From Acidimicrobiia bacterium (lineage in GTDB: Bacteria; Actinomycetota; Acidimicrobiia; Acidimicrobiales; Aldehydirespiratoraceae), in contig JAJEHD010000019.1 of the NCBI GenBank assembly GCA_022819505.1, forward strand, positions 372,001 through 436,000: a DNA stretch of 64,000 nt. The letters are read 5' to 3'. The notes under the pieces are model-generated. The model had not been told where the DNA came from and made no database searches. It worked only from the letters and a program-made list of their open reading frames with translations. Position 1 is the stretch's first letter. Every line of letters begins with the position of its first letter. Below, one piece after another: positions 8,786 through 16,998 of this stretch. The translations under genes were made by a program, and so were the position numbers.

Positions 8786-10033
8786 TTACAGATCGTGGGC
8801 GCCGCACCATTGGGCGATGAAGTGCGCGAGGGTGCGGGTCGCCGCCACCAGCTCGTCGACAGCGAGCCGCTCGAACGGTGTGTGGCAGTCGGAGATGTCG
8901 CCCGCAGCGAAGTACACGCCGGGGATGCCGAGGTCGCGCAGGAAGGGCTTCTCCGACCAGTAGGGCGCCCCCTCGACCCGGGCCGGCTCCCCGGTCACCG
9001 ACTCGATGGACTGTGCCAGCGCGGCCACCCCCGGATGGTCGGCCGCCACCTCATCGGGCGTGCCTCCGAACCGGTGGTCCCGGGGCGCGCTGAACTCCAC
9101 CGCGCATTCGACGTCGTTCTGGGCCGCGACGTCCTCCGCGATTGTCCAGATGCTGCCGGCGGCGGCGTCGAGGCTCTCGCCGGGCAGGATCTTGCGGATC
9201 AGGGACAGCTTGAAGCGGCCCGGCACCGCGATGTTGCCCCCGGATGTGACCGACGTGACCAGCAGGAAGGCCTCGCCCAGCAGCTCGTGGGCAAGCACCG
9301 ACGCACGCAGATCGTCGGAGTGCTCCCACAGCCGGGCGAGCAGTACGTGGCCCGCTCGCAGCGCGTCGACGCCGAGTTCGGGCCGCCCGAAGTAGGCCGA
9401 AACTCCCGTGTAGGTGATATCAGCGATCAAGAATCCCATCTGCGCGGTGTAGATCGCCGATGTGGTCGGCTCGGTGTAGATCGCGAAGTCGGCATCGGGT
9501 CGCGGGCCGGCGCGACCCTCTACCGCGGCCCGCATTCCGGCCGACACGCCGCTGCCGGGCTGGCCCGACTCCTCGTCGCACACGAACAGGGTCGACACCC
9601 GGCCGGCCGGCCGGAGGCCCGCACGGCCGAGGGCCCGGACCGCCTCGATGGTGGCGCAGATCCCGGCCTTCTGGTCGGCTACTCCCCGACCCCAGATCTC
9701 GCCGTCGATCATCTGGGCGCCGAAGGGGTCCTCCCGGTCGGTGCCGCGCCAGTGCTGGCGCCAGTCCTCGATCGCGACCGTGTCGAGGTGCCCGGCCAGC
9801 AGCAGCGACCGTCCGGCGCCGCCTCCGGCCGTGCCGCACACATTGGGGCGGCCCGGCTCGCACTCGAAGAGCTCGGCCGAGTCGAAGGCGTCCGACGCCG
9901 CCATCTGGTGCCACGCCCAGCGCGCGAAGTGATCCTCGTTGGGCGTGACGCTGGGGATCCGGACGGCCTCCCGCACGAGCTCCACCACGGCCTCGCCGTC
10001 TACGGCCTCGGCGGCTCTAGTAGCGGCCGTCAT
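8786..10033 (-). CDS. M20-family metallohydrolase (ArgE/DapE-like)
   Basis: 415 residues. All dinuclear zinc motifs are intact: LLLAGHLDTV (His, Asp), GRGVADQKAG (bridging Asp), VCDEESGQ (general-base and ligand Glu) and ISDCHTPFE (final His). A dimerisation lid lies in the middle. These enzymes hydrolyse N-acyl or peptide amide bonds. Being second in an amino-sugar operon, it may remove an acyl or amino-acid group from the imported sugar; this is inference. It lies 22 bases upstream of the binding-protein gene and 43 bases after the repressor gene. Confidence 0.88.
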   Translation of the reverse strand: MTAATRAAEAVDGEAVVELVREAVRIPSVTPNEDHFARWAWHQMAASDAFDSAELFECEPGRPNVCGTAGGGAGRSLLLAGHLDTVAIEDWRQHWRGTDREDPFGAQMIDGEIWGRGVADQKAGICATIEAVRALGRAGLRPAGRVSTLFVCDEESGQPGSGVSAGMRAAVEGRAGPRPDADFAIYTEPTTSAIYTAQMGFLIADITYTGVSAYFGRPELGVDALRAGHVLLARLWEHSDDLRASVLAHELLGEAFLLVTSVTSGGNIAVPGRFKLSLIRKILPGESLDAAAGSIWTIAEDVAAQNDVECAVEFSAPRDHRFGGTPDEVAADHPGVAALAQSIESVTGEPARVEGAPYWSEKPFLRDLGIPGVYFAAGDISDCHTPFERLAVDELVAATRTLAHFIAQWCGAHDL

Positions 10034-10076
10034 GTCCGGCCGTGCCAGAAGGCGTAGCGGGTTCGCCCCGCAGTGT

Positions 10077-11270
10077 TCATCGCGGCTGGTCTCCGAGGAT
10101 TTCCGCCACTAGGGGCTCGTGCACCAACCGAAGCGACATCGAAGCCGCTCCCACCAGCGCGGCCCGACGTCCCAGGGTGGAGGCGGCAAGTTCGGGCGGG
10201 GTGTCGACCAGGCGGGCCAGGTGCCGGCGAACGGCGTCGACGAAAGTGGGGTTGGCCCCGACGCCCCCGCCGAACACGATGCGCGTCGGGTCGGCGATGA
10301 GGCACAGGTGCGACACCGCCAGCGCCATCGCGCCGGCGACCTCGTCCAGCACGGCCGTGGCCGCCCCGTCCCCGGACGCTGCGACCCCGAATATCTCCGG
10401 CACATCGGCATTGGCGTCAAGCGCCGTGCCGTGACCATCCTCGATGGCTCGACCGAACCGCTTGCGGATCGACGGCGCCGAAGCCACGTCCTCGAGGGTC
10501 ACCGGCGGCGCACCCGGCTCCGGCCCCGAGAGCAGCAGCGAGCCCAGCTCACCCGCTGATCCGGTGCCGCCCCGGTAGAGGTCGCCTCCGACGACCATAC
10601 CCAAGCCAATCCCGGTACCCACCGAGATGGCCGCAAAGTCGCCGTCCGCCTGCTCGTCTCCCATTCGGGTCAGCTCGCCGAGCGCAGCCAGGTTCACGTC
10701 GTTCTCCACATGGATGCGAGCGTCGAAGTGCTCAGCCAGAAGGGCGCGCAGGGAAAGGCCGTCGAAGCCCGGCAGGTTGAAGGCCTGCTCGACACGGTCC
10801 CGGTCGGGCCGGTAGATGCCGGGCACGCCCACGCACACCGCGTGGCACGGGCCGTCGACGGTCCGCAGCATCCTCGAACCGGCTCCCGTCAGCCGCTTCA
10901 GCGCCGCGCCCGCGTCGGGGCCCGTTTCGAACTCCTGCTCAACGACGAGGTTGCCGAGCAAGTCGCACAGCCCGACGAGGATCTTGGTCGCGCCGATGTC
11001 GGCCACCACCGAGTGCCGGGCCGAGGGGACCAGCTCGTAGAGGGCGGCGGGCCGGCCGATCGATCCGGAGCTGGGGCTCTCGTCGGACACCCGCACCAGC
11101 CCCGCCGACTCCATGTCGGCGACAAGCGCCGACACGGTCGGCTTCGACAGGCCGGTGGCCCGGGCTATCCCGGCCCTCGACATGCGAGACGGATGGGCCG
11201 CGAACAGGGCGTCGACTATCCGCTGCCCGCTGAGCAGCCTCAGCACGCCCGAGCCAGAACCCTCCGCCAT
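10077..11270 (-). CDS. ROK-family transcriptional repressor (NagC/XylR-like)
   Basis: 397 residues. The N-terminal winged helix-turn-helix (about residues 10-75, GIARATGLSKPTVSALVADM) is followed by a ROK sugar-sensing domain with DIGATKILVGL, ENDVNLAALGEL and SVGTGIGLGM. Proteins of this design release DNA when they bind a sugar or sugar phosphate. It is the first gene of the operon and is probably autoregulated through palindromes in its own promoter (11274-11308). The cysteine-rich zinc motif normally near the middle of ROK repressors is not apparent. Confidence 0.9.
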   Translation of the reverse strand: MAEGSGSGVLRLLSGQRIVDALFAAHPSRMSRAGIARATGLSKPTVSALVADMESAGLVRVSDESPSSGSIGRPAALYELVPSARHSVVADIGATKILVGLCDLLGNLVVEQEFETGPDAGAALKRLTGAGSRMLRTVDGPCHAVCVGVPGIYRPDRDRVEQAFNLPGFDGLSLRALLAEHFDARIHVENDVNLAALGELTRMGDEQADGDFAAISVGTGIGLGMVVGGDLYRGGTGSAGELGSLLLSGPEPGAPPVTLEDVASAPSIRKRFGRAIEDGHGTALDANADVPEIFGVAASGDGAATAVLDEVAGAMALAVSHLCLIADPTRIVFGGGVGANPTFVDAVRRHLARLVDTPPELAASTLGRRAALVGAASMSLRLVHEPLVAEILGDQPR

Positions 11271-11273
11271 ATT

Positions 11274-11308
11274 GTTAGTAACATTACCTTACAAATTGAC
11301 TTTGTCAA
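11274..11308 (-). promoter_or_regulatory. Promoter and palindromic operator of the ROK operon
   Basis: On the minus strand, TTGACA (11303-11308) is followed after 16 bases by TAATGT (11281-11286), about 10 bases before the ATG at 11270, so the message would have almost no leader. The promoter overlaps three short palindromes: TTGAC-AAA-GTCAA (11296-11308, perfect), GTAA-CA-TTAC (11278-11287) and GTTA-G-TAAC (11274-11282). The region is AT-rich against its surroundings. Repression by the ROK protein encoded just downstream is the natural reading. Confidence 0.65.
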
Positions 11309-11373
11309 GAGAGAGTCATGGAGGCCGGATCAACGACTGCTCGCAGCTGACCCGACCCGGCGGCGAGGGAGAT

Positions 11374-12483
11374 CTAGCGGCCCTCCTCGAAGTCTTCCTC
11401 GGGCCTCGGGGCGTGCTGCTCCTCGTAGAGGGCCCTGAAGACGTCCTGCTCGGCCTCTGAAAGCGTGGTGGTGGAATGCCCGCTGTCGTCGCGAAGCCAT
11501 GTGGTCTGCTGCGGGAACGGGATCTCGATGCCGGCCGCGTCGAAGGCCTCCTTGAGACGCAGGCGGATCTCGCGCTCCACCGCCCACTGCATCGACGCCT
11601 CGGTCTTGACCGCCACCCGGAGGCCTACGCCCGACGCGCCCAGGCTCTGGATGCCGAAGACGGTCGGCGCCTCCGAGAGCTCGTCGCCGCCCCACTCCGG
11701 GTCGTTCCAGAGCTCGTTGGCCACCTGCTGCATGATGCCCATGGCCAGACGGGCGTCGGTGCCGTAGGCCACCTCGACGTCAACCACCGCCTTCGACCAC
11801 AGCTGCGAGTAGTTGCCCACCCGGGCGATCTCGCCGTTGGGGACATGCCACACCGTGCCCTTGAGATCACGGATGGTCGTGGACCGCAGCGACACCTGCT
11901 CGACCGTGCCGGAGGCGTAGCCGAGATCCACCCAGTCGCCCACCCCGTAGTGGTCCTCGATCAGCATGAACAGGCCCGACAGGAAGTCCTTCACGATCGA
12001 CTGGGCGCCGAAGCCGAGAGCCACGCCGCCGATTCCCGCGCCCGCGATCAGCGGCCCGAGGTTCACGCCGATCTCGCCCAGGATGATCAGCGCGACGAGA
12101 GTCCACACCAGCGCCACCACCACGCTGCGCAGCACATGGCCCAGGGTCTCGGCTCGCGACTCGGCCCGGGCCTGGGCCGTCTCGTCGATGAGCGCCCGGC
12201 CCGGACCCATCTCGCGCAGCTTCTGCAGCCTCGAGTTGCTCGGCGCGGAGGCGATGCGCTTGGTGAACCGCACGATGGCCCGCTTGGCGACGCGGGTCAC
12301 GATCCAGCCCACCACCAGGATGAACGCGATGCGGATGGGCCGGTCGAGCAGCCAGTCGGCCGCGGTGGCCAGGCCGCTGTTGTCGGACCAGTTGTAGACC
12401 TGCTCGCAGACGAAGCCGCGGTTCGTCGCGCCGCAGGCGTCTACAAGTCCGGCGTTGGTGGATGTCTGAGCGAAGGTGAGCAT
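11374..12483 (-). CDS. mscS: Small-conductance mechanosensitive channel, MscS family
   Basis: 369 residues. An N-terminal hydrophobic helix (RIAFILVVGWIVTRVAKRAIV), a further segment, then the pore helix region GPLIAGAGIGGVALGFGAQSIVKD with its alternating Gly/Ala, and the beta domain (VPNGEIARVGNYSQ). It acts as a turgor-release valve in the inner membrane. A C-terminal acidic tail ends HAPRPEEDFEEGR. It starts 12 bases from the end of dispersed repeat copy A and is not obviously co-transcribed with neighbours. Confidence 0.92.
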   Translation of the reverse strand: MLTFAQTSTNAGLVDACGATNRGFVCEQVYNWSDNSGLATAADWLLDRPIRIAFILVVGWIVTRVAKRAIVRFTKRIASAPSNSRLQKLREMGPGRALIDETAQARAESRAETLGHVLRSVVVALVWTLVALIILGEIGVNLGPLIAGAGIGGVALGFGAQSIVKDFLSGLFMLIEDHYGVGDWVDLGYASGTVEQVSLRSTTIRDLKGTVWHVPNGEIARVGNYSQLWSKAVVDVEVAYGTDARLAMGIMQQVANELWNDPEWGGDELSEAPTVFGIQSLGASGVGLRVAVKTEASMQWAVEREIRLRLKEAFDAAGIEIPFPQQTTWLRDDSGHSTTTLSEAEQDVFRALYEEQHAPRPEEDFEEGR

Positions 12484-12494
12484 CGCAACACCCT

Positions 12495-12590
12495 AGAGGC
12501 CGAGCGGGTTGGCCACGATCCACCGGATCTGGAGCATCGACAAGCGAGGACGTGGCCCCTGCGGCCCGTGAGCGCAGCGAACAGGAGCGG
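12495..12590 (-). repeat. Dispersed repeat copy A
   Basis: The conserved ends are AGAGGCCGAGCGGGT (from 12495) and GCGGCCCGTGAGCGCAGCGA (from 12561), continuing to ACAGGAGCGG at 12590. It lies between the divergent mscS and modA genes and fills most of that gap. Orientation is given relative to copies at 45866 and 52993, where the element reads TCCCGCTCTTGTTCGCTGCG. One frame of the other strand reads [10 protein letters not shown], the peptide also produced by the other copies. Confidence 0.75.
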
Positions 12591-12638
12591 AGAACACGGC
12601 GGCAGGGCCGCATCACGACTTGGGTAGATTCGGCCCCT

Positions 12639-13448
12639 ATGGCGGCCGTCAGCGTCACCGCGAGGTGTTACCGGCGGCGCGCTGGATGGCGAGCGGCAGC
12701 GGCCGCGTTGGCCGCGGCGGCGGTGCTGGTTGCGGGGTGCAGCGGCACCACCGACGATGGTGCTAGCGGAGGCGTGGTGGTGATGGCCGCCTCGTCGCTC
12801 GCTGACGTGATCGAGATCGTGTTCGAGGGCCGGGAGAGCGTGACCCCCGTGATCGCGGGCAGTTCGACGCTGGTGGCCCAACTCGCCGCCGGTGCCGGTG
12901 CCGACGTGCTGATCACCGCCAACGCGGCCACCATGGAGCGGGCGGTGTCGGAGGGGTCGGTTCATGGAGAGCCTGTGCTGATTGCGGTCAACACGCTGGT
13001 GCTCGCAACTCCTGCCGACAACCCGGGCGGGGTCACCGGACTGGCCGACCTGGGCCGCCAAGGCCTGCTGATCGGCCTGTGCGCCTCAGAGGTCCCCTGC
13101 GGCGAGCTGGCCCGGCGGGCCCTCGACGAAGCGGGAATCGCGCCCTCCACCGACACGCTGGAACTCAACGTGCGCGCCCTGGCCTCCAAACTGTCGCTGG
13201 GCGAGCTCGACGCCGGACTCGTGTACGCGACCGACGCGAGAACGCCGGGACTCGCCACGGTAGACGCACCGGAGCTGAGCGATCACTTCAACGGCTACTA
13301 CATAGCCTCGGTGTCGGCAGAACCCCGGCCGGAGGTGCAGGCGGTGATCGAGGACTTCACGGTGCTCGGCAGCGTCGGCGCCAAGGCCCTCTACGCGTAC
13401 GGCTTCCTGGGATCGGACCGCCGGCCCGTCTCGCCGGTGCCGCCATGA
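12639..13448 (+). CDS. modA: Molybdate-binding lipoprotein of the ABC importer
   Basis: 269 residues. A Sec/lipoprotein leader (AAAAALAAAAVLVAGCSG, lipidated Cys near residue 34) is followed by a ModA-type binding fold. Expected segments are VVMAASSLADVIEIVF, AGSSTLVAQLAAGAGADVLITAN and the C-terminal GYYIASVSAEPRPE. Ser residues in AASS and GSST are the usual oxyanion ligands. The frame is open upstream to 12552, but that part is repeat copy A, so the ATG at 12639 is preferred. It is first in modABC; the stop overlaps the modB start (ATGA). Confidence 0.9.
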   Translation: MAAVSVTARCYRRRAGWRAAAAALAAAAVLVAGCSGTTDDGASGGVVVMAASSLADVIEIVFEGRESVTPVIAGSSTLVAQLAAGAGADVLITANAATMERAVSEGSVHGEPVLIAVNTLVLATPADNPGGVTGLADLGRQGLLIGLCASEVPCGELARRALDEAGIAPSTDTLELNVRALASKLSLGELDAGLVYATDARTPGLATVDAPELSDHFNGYYIASVSAEPRPEVQAVIEDFTVLGSVGAKALYAYGFLGSDRRPVSPVPP

Positions 13449-14311
13449 GGCGAGGTCAGCATTCCCGGCACATGCGGGCGCTGACGGCTGCCCGCCCTTC
13501 CGGCGCCGCCGCGGAACCTGGTCCGGCCCGGCCGGCCGGCCAGTTCCCCGCCGCGCTGACGGTAGTGGGCTTCCTAGCCCTCGGCCTGCTGGCCCTGCCG
13601 ATCGTCGGGCTGCTGCAGCGGGCGCCATGGTCGGCGCTGCCCGCCGTTCTGGGCGAGTCCGAGGTGTTGGAGGCGCTGCGGGTGTCGCTGATCGTCAGCC
13701 TTGTGGCCACCGCGGCGTGTGTGGTGCTGGGCCTGCCTCTGGCATTCGTGCTGGCCCGGCGCCGTCTGCGCTTCGGAAGGGTCGTGCGGGCGCTGGTGAT
13801 GCTGCCCATGGTGCTGCCGCCGGTGGTGGCCGGCACCGCCCTGCTGTTCGCGCTGGGTCGTCGGGGCCTGGTCGGCCAGTGGCTCGACTCGTGGTTCGGG
13901 GTGAGCCTCCCGTTCACCACCGCCGGGGCTGTGGTGGCGGCCGCGTTCGTGGCTCTCCCCTTCTTCGTGGTGACGGTCGAGGCCGCCCTGCGCCAGGCCG
14001 GCGACGACCTCGACGAGGCGGCCGCCACCCTCGGTGCAGGCGCCTGGAGCACCCTGCTGCATGTGACGCTGCCCACCATCCGGCCCGCGCTGGCCGCCGG
14101 AACCGCCCTGGCGTGGGCCCGAGCCGTCGGCGAGTTCGGGGCCACGCTGACGTTCGCCGGCAACTTCCCGGGCCGCACCCGCACCCTGCCGCTGGAGACC
14201 TACCTGGCCCTGGAACGCAATCCGGAGGCGGCGGTGGCCATCAGCCTGGTGCTCATGGCGGTGGCCCTGGCGGTGCTGGTGACCCTGCGCGACCGGTGGA
14301 TGCCCCGATGA
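13445..14311 (+). CDS. modB: Molybdate ABC transporter permease
   Basis: 288 residues with about six membrane segments. It shows the EAA loop EAAATLGAGAWSTLLHVTLP that docks on the ATPase and the ModB segments LPMVLPPVVAGTALLFALGRRG and RAVGEFGATLTFAGN. The start ATG at 13445 overlaps the modA stop, and its own stop overlaps modC. The N-terminus has a 30-residue Ala/Pro-rich extension before the first membrane helix. An upstream open frame from 13079 is only the shadow of modA. Confidence 0.93.
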   Translation: MRRGQHSRHMRALTAARPSGAAAEPGPARPAGQFPAALTVVGFLALGLLALPIVGLLQRAPWSALPAVLGESEVLEALRVSLIVSLVATAACVVLGLPLAFVLARRRLRFGRVVRALVMLPMVLPPVVAGTALLFALGRRGLVGQWLDSWFGVSLPFTTAGAVVAAAFVALPFFVVTVEAALRQAGDDLDEAAATLGAGAWSTLLHVTLPTIRPALAAGTALAWARAVGEFGATLTFAGNFPGRTRTLPLETYLALERNPEAAVAISLVLMAVALAVLVTLRDRWMPR

Positions 14312-15351
14312 CGGTCTCGTTTGACGGCTTGGTGGCCCGATCGGGCTGGACGCTGCGGGTCGACGGCCTGGAGATCGACGAGGGCGTGACCGCGGTGGTC
14401 GGGGCCAACGGCACGGGCAAGACGACGCTGGGGAGGGCCGTGGCCGGACTCGATCGCCTGGCCGGCGGCCGCCTGGTCATCGCCGGCTCAGTGGTCGACG
14501 ACCCGGCAGCCGGTGCCTTCGTGCCGGCCCACCAGCGCCGCGTTGGCCTGGTGTTCCAGGATCTGCGGCTGTTCGGCCACCTGCGGGTCATCGACAACGT
14601 GGCCTTCGGCCTGCGCCGGACGGGCACGGACCGGGCCGCGGCCCGGCAGCGGGCCGGCGACCTGCTGGAACGCGTCGGAGTGGACTCCGGGGTCTGGTCC
14701 AAGCGCCCGACGGCGCTGTCGGGCGGGCAGCGCCAGCGAGTGGCCATCGCCCGGGCCCTGGCCCCCGAGCCCGAGGTCCTTATCGTCGACGAGCCGCTGG
14801 CCTCGGTGGACTCCTCGGGCCGGGCCGGCCTGAGGGCCCTCATCGGCGAGTCACCGGCCCGCCACACGCTGCTGATCACCCACGACCCGGTCGACGTGGC
14901 CACGCTGGCCAGCCGGCTGGTGGTGCTCGACAATGGCGCGGTGGCCAGCAGGGGCTCGGTCGCGGAGGTGACGGCCCGGCCCGGATGTGAGTGGGCGGCC
15001 ACCTTCCTGGGCGCGAACGTGGTCCCGGGCCATGCCCAGGGCACGTCGGTCACCACCGGAGCCGGGCTGGTTCTGACAGTGGCCTCCGAGGCCGAGGGAC
15101 CCGTCTACGTCACCTTCCCGGCCCACGCCGTGACCCTTCATCGGGACCGTCCCGCAGGCAGCGCCCGCAACGCCTGGCAGGCCGAACTGGAGCGGGTCGA
15201 CATCGACGGGGAGCGGGCCCGCGTCCATCTCGCAGGCCCGCTGGCGGTGCGGGCCGACATCACCCGCCGCTCCGCCGACGAACTCGAACTGCGTCCCGGG
15301 CTCACAGTGTGGGCCTCGCTCAAAGCAACTGAGTTGACTGTGGTAACTTGA
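14308..15351 (+). CDS. modC: Molybdate ABC transporter ATP-binding protein
   Basis: 347 residues. ABC domain: Walker A GANGTGKTTLG, Q-loop LVFQDLRLF, signature LSGGQRQRVAIARA, Walker B VLIVDEPLASVD and switch His in LITHDPVDV. A C-terminal TOBE domain (about residues 270-347), typical of ModC, may bind molybdate. It completes the modABC operon with ATGA coupling. Molybdenum import would serve molybdopterin enzymes encoded elsewhere. Confidence 0.94.
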   Translation: MTVSFDGLVARSGWTLRVDGLEIDEGVTAVVGANGTGKTTLGRAVAGLDRLAGGRLVIAGSVVDDPAAGAFVPAHQRRVGLVFQDLRLFGHLRVIDNVAFGLRRTGTDRAAARQRAGDLLERVGVDSGVWSKRPTALSGGQRQRVAIARALAPEPEVLIVDEPLASVDSSGRAGLRALIGESPARHTLLITHDPVDVATLASRLVVLDNGAVASRGSVAEVTARPGCEWAATFLGANVVPGHAQGTSVTTGAGLVLTVASEAEGPVYVTFPAHAVTLHRDRPAGSARNAWQAELERVDIDGERARVHLAGPLAVRADITRRSADELELRPGLTVWASLKATELTVVT

Positions 15352-15370
15352 CACTAGTCCAAATATCCGC

Positions 15371-15399
15371 TTGCAGAATGATGGCTTTGCTGGCAGAAT
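15371..15399 (+). promoter_or_regulatory. Promoter with direct repeats ahead of vapBC
   Basis: TTGCAG (15371-15376) and CAGAAT (15394-15399) are 17 bases apart and lie 6 bases before the ATG at 15406, so translation would start at or near the first transcribed base. The octamer GCAGAATG occurs twice (15373-15380 and 15393-15400), exactly 20 bases apart. That places both copies on the same face of the helix, as expected for autoregulation by a ribbon-helix-helix antitoxin. Confidence 0.5.
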
Positions 15400-15405
15400 G
15401 CTGTC

Positions 15406-15642
15406 ATGGGAGTACAGATCACCATCCGCAACGTGCCCGAGGAAGTCCGCGACGAGTTGGCGGCCCAAGCCGCGCTCAATCGCCAGTCCATGCAGGAGTA
15501 CCTGCGGCAGGAACTGGAACGACTCGCATCGCTGCCCCCGATAGAAACGGTGCTGGATGAGGCTTGGCGTCGCGTCGAGGCTTCGGGCACGGTCGTCACG
15601 GCCGAGCAGATCCTTGAAGCGCGCGATGCTGACCGCCGGTGA
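15406..15642 (+). CDS. vapB: VapB/FitA-type ribbon-helix-helix antitoxin
   Basis: 78 residues. The N-terminal RHH domain VQITIRNVPEEVRDELAAQA with NRQSMQEYLRQEL is the FitA-like DNA-binding module. The C-terminal tail (about residues 47-78) would wrap the toxin. It lies immediately upstream of a PIN-domain toxin with a GTGA overlap, the standard toxin-antitoxin arrangement. It is likely autoregulated at the promoter repeats just upstream. Confidence 0.88.
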   Translation: MGVQITIRNVPEEVRDELAAQAALNRQSMQEYLRQELERLASLPPIETVLDEAWRRVEASGTVVTAEQILEARDADRR

Positions 15643-16043
15643 GCGCCGTCGCTGACGCGTCGGTGCTCGTTTGTGCCCTGACCAGCTACAGCCACAAAGG
15701 ACGATGGTGCAAGCAAGCCCTTGAACAGGCTTCCGTAGCAGTGCCCGAGATGGCTCTGGCCGAGGCCACCAACACCCTGCGCCGCCTGGAGCTGTCCGGC
15801 ACGGTCTCACAGACGCAGGCCACAGCTGCTCAACGTGACCTGCTCCGGCTCAACCTCAGATTCCACCGTTTCGCGCCCTTCGCCGGACGCGTGTGGGAGC
15901 TCCGGGCGAACCTCACCGCCTACGACGCCTGGTATGTGGCCCTGGCCGAGGCGCTGCACTGGCCGCTCTACACGCTCGACCGAAGGCTCAGTCGCGCGCC
16001 CGGCCCCCGGTGCGAGGTGATCGTTCCTCCTGCCGACATCTGA
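15639..16043 (+). CDS. vapC: VapC-type PIN-domain ribonuclease toxin
   Basis: 134 residues. PIN-domain acidic residues are present: Asp in SAVADASVLV, Glu in LAEATNTLRR, Asp in LTAYDAWYVALAE and Asp in LYTLDRRL. VapC enzymes cleave tRNA or rRNA when freed from their antitoxin. The GTG start overlaps the antitoxin stop. The gene is intact, so the system is probably functional. It converges on the VOC gene at 16080 with a 36-base gap that holds only a weak hairpin. Confidence 0.88.
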   Translation: MSAVADASVLVCALTSYSHKGRWCKQALEQASVAVPEMALAEATNTLRRLELSGTVSQTQATAAQRDLLRLNLRFHRFAPFAGRVWELRANLTAYDAWYVALAEALHWPLYTLDRRLSRAPGPRCEVIVPPADI

Positions 16044-16079
16044 CTGGGCCGAACTGCTCAAGCCCGTCCAGGCGGGCGG

Positions 16080-16844
16080 CTACACCGAGAAGTCGGGGTT
16101 GGGGGCGATCACCCAGAACATGGCGCCCTGGTCGTCGGCCAGCATGGCCATGCGGCCCGGAGGCTGGTCCATGGCGGGCACCACCGTCTGCCCGCCGAGA
16201 CGTTCGCAGTTCTCCACGACCGCGTCGCAGTCGTCCACCGCGAACAGGACCGCCCAATGGGGAGACACATCTTCAGTGCCGGGGGTGGCGCTGCCGATGA
16301 AGTCGTCGCCCAGCTGGATGCCGACGGTGCCGTCCTCGTCGAAGGGCACCGTCGCCCAGCCCAGCAGCTTCGAGTAGAAGCCCATGGCCGCATCCACGTC
16401 GCTGGTGACCAGCTCGTGCCAGCACATGGTGCCGTGCTCGTCCACCAGGTGGGCGCCGTGGTGGTCGCCCGGCTCCCACAGGATCACCACCGCGCCGGTC
16501 GGGTCGGCCACCACCGCAAGCCGGCCGGTCTCCTCGACCTCGACGACCGGCCCCAAAGGCGTCCCCCCGCAGGCGGTCACCCGGGCGGCGGCCGCGTCGA
16601 TGTCGTCGACGCTGATGTAGGTCTCCCAGAAGTAGGGCATGCCGGCCAGATGCTCGGGCTGGGGCATCAGCCCCCAAACGAGCCGCTCGCCCTTGAGGGC
16701 GACGATGTACGGGTTGTCCTCAGTGGGCTCGGTGAAGGTCACCCCGAACAGCGGCCCGTAGAAGGCCTTGGCCTGATCGGTGTCGCCGGTGCACAAGTCG
16801 ACCCAGTTGAACACCCCGTGGTCATATCCGTCGCGCTCAGCCAT
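16080..16844 (-). CDS. Two-domain VOC (glyoxalase/bleomycin-resistance-like) protein
   Basis: 254 residues made of two VOC repeats. The first (about 9-120) begins GVFNWVDLCTGDTDQAKAFYGPLFG; the second (about 135-254) begins MCWHELVTSDVDAAMGFYSKLLG. Both carry the family's His/Glu metal-site positions in part. Such fused pairs occur in glyoxalase-like proteins of actinobacteria and may bind or convert small hydrophobic or keto compounds; no substrate can be assigned. The ATG at 16844 has GGAG 6-9 bases ahead and is preferred over the frame's opening at 16925. Confidence 0.85.
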   Translation of the reverse strand: MAERDGYDHGVFNWVDLCTGDTDQAKAFYGPLFGVTFTEPTEDNPYIVALKGERLVWGLMPQPEHLAGMPYFWETYISVDDIDAAAARVTACGGTPLGPVVEVEETGRLAVVADPTGAVVILWEPGDHHGAHLVDEHGTMCWHELVTSDVDAAMGFYSKLLGWATVPFDEDGTVGIQLGDDFIGSATPGTEDVSPHWAVLFAVDDCDAVVENCERLGGQTVVPAMDQPPGRMAMLADDQGAMFWVIAPNPDFSV

Positions 16845-16867
16845 TGCTCCATTCCTTTGGTCGATGC

Positions 16868-16887
16868 AGCTACTGGTAGCTACTGGT
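16868..16887. promoter_or_regulatory. Tandem 10-bp direct repeat between divergent genes
   Basis: AGCTACTGGT occurs twice head to tail (16868-16877, 16878-16887) in the gap between the VOC gene (start 16844, minus) and the mutase operon (start 16999, plus). One helical turn per unit is compatible with a protein-binding site, but the sequence could also be slippage. No clear sigma-70 hexamers were identified for either direction. Confidence 0.3.
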
Positions 16888-16998
16888 GACGATAGCCCGC
16901 TGGGTTCTCCGGCCAGTCTGCGCATCCCCGAAGCCTTCGCCAGCAGGTTGGTGGACTACCATCGCCGGTCGAGACGTCCGCCACCTAGGAGGCAGTCG

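Noticed and set aside
12552..12638. N-terminal extension of modA starting [13 protein letters not shown]
   Set aside because: The extension is dispersed repeat copy A; a proper lipoprotein leader begins at 12639.
13079..13444. Extended modB frame and a similar 13627 extension of modC
   Set aside because: Both are shadows of the preceding gene; ATGA overlaps at 13445 and 14308 give family-length proteins.
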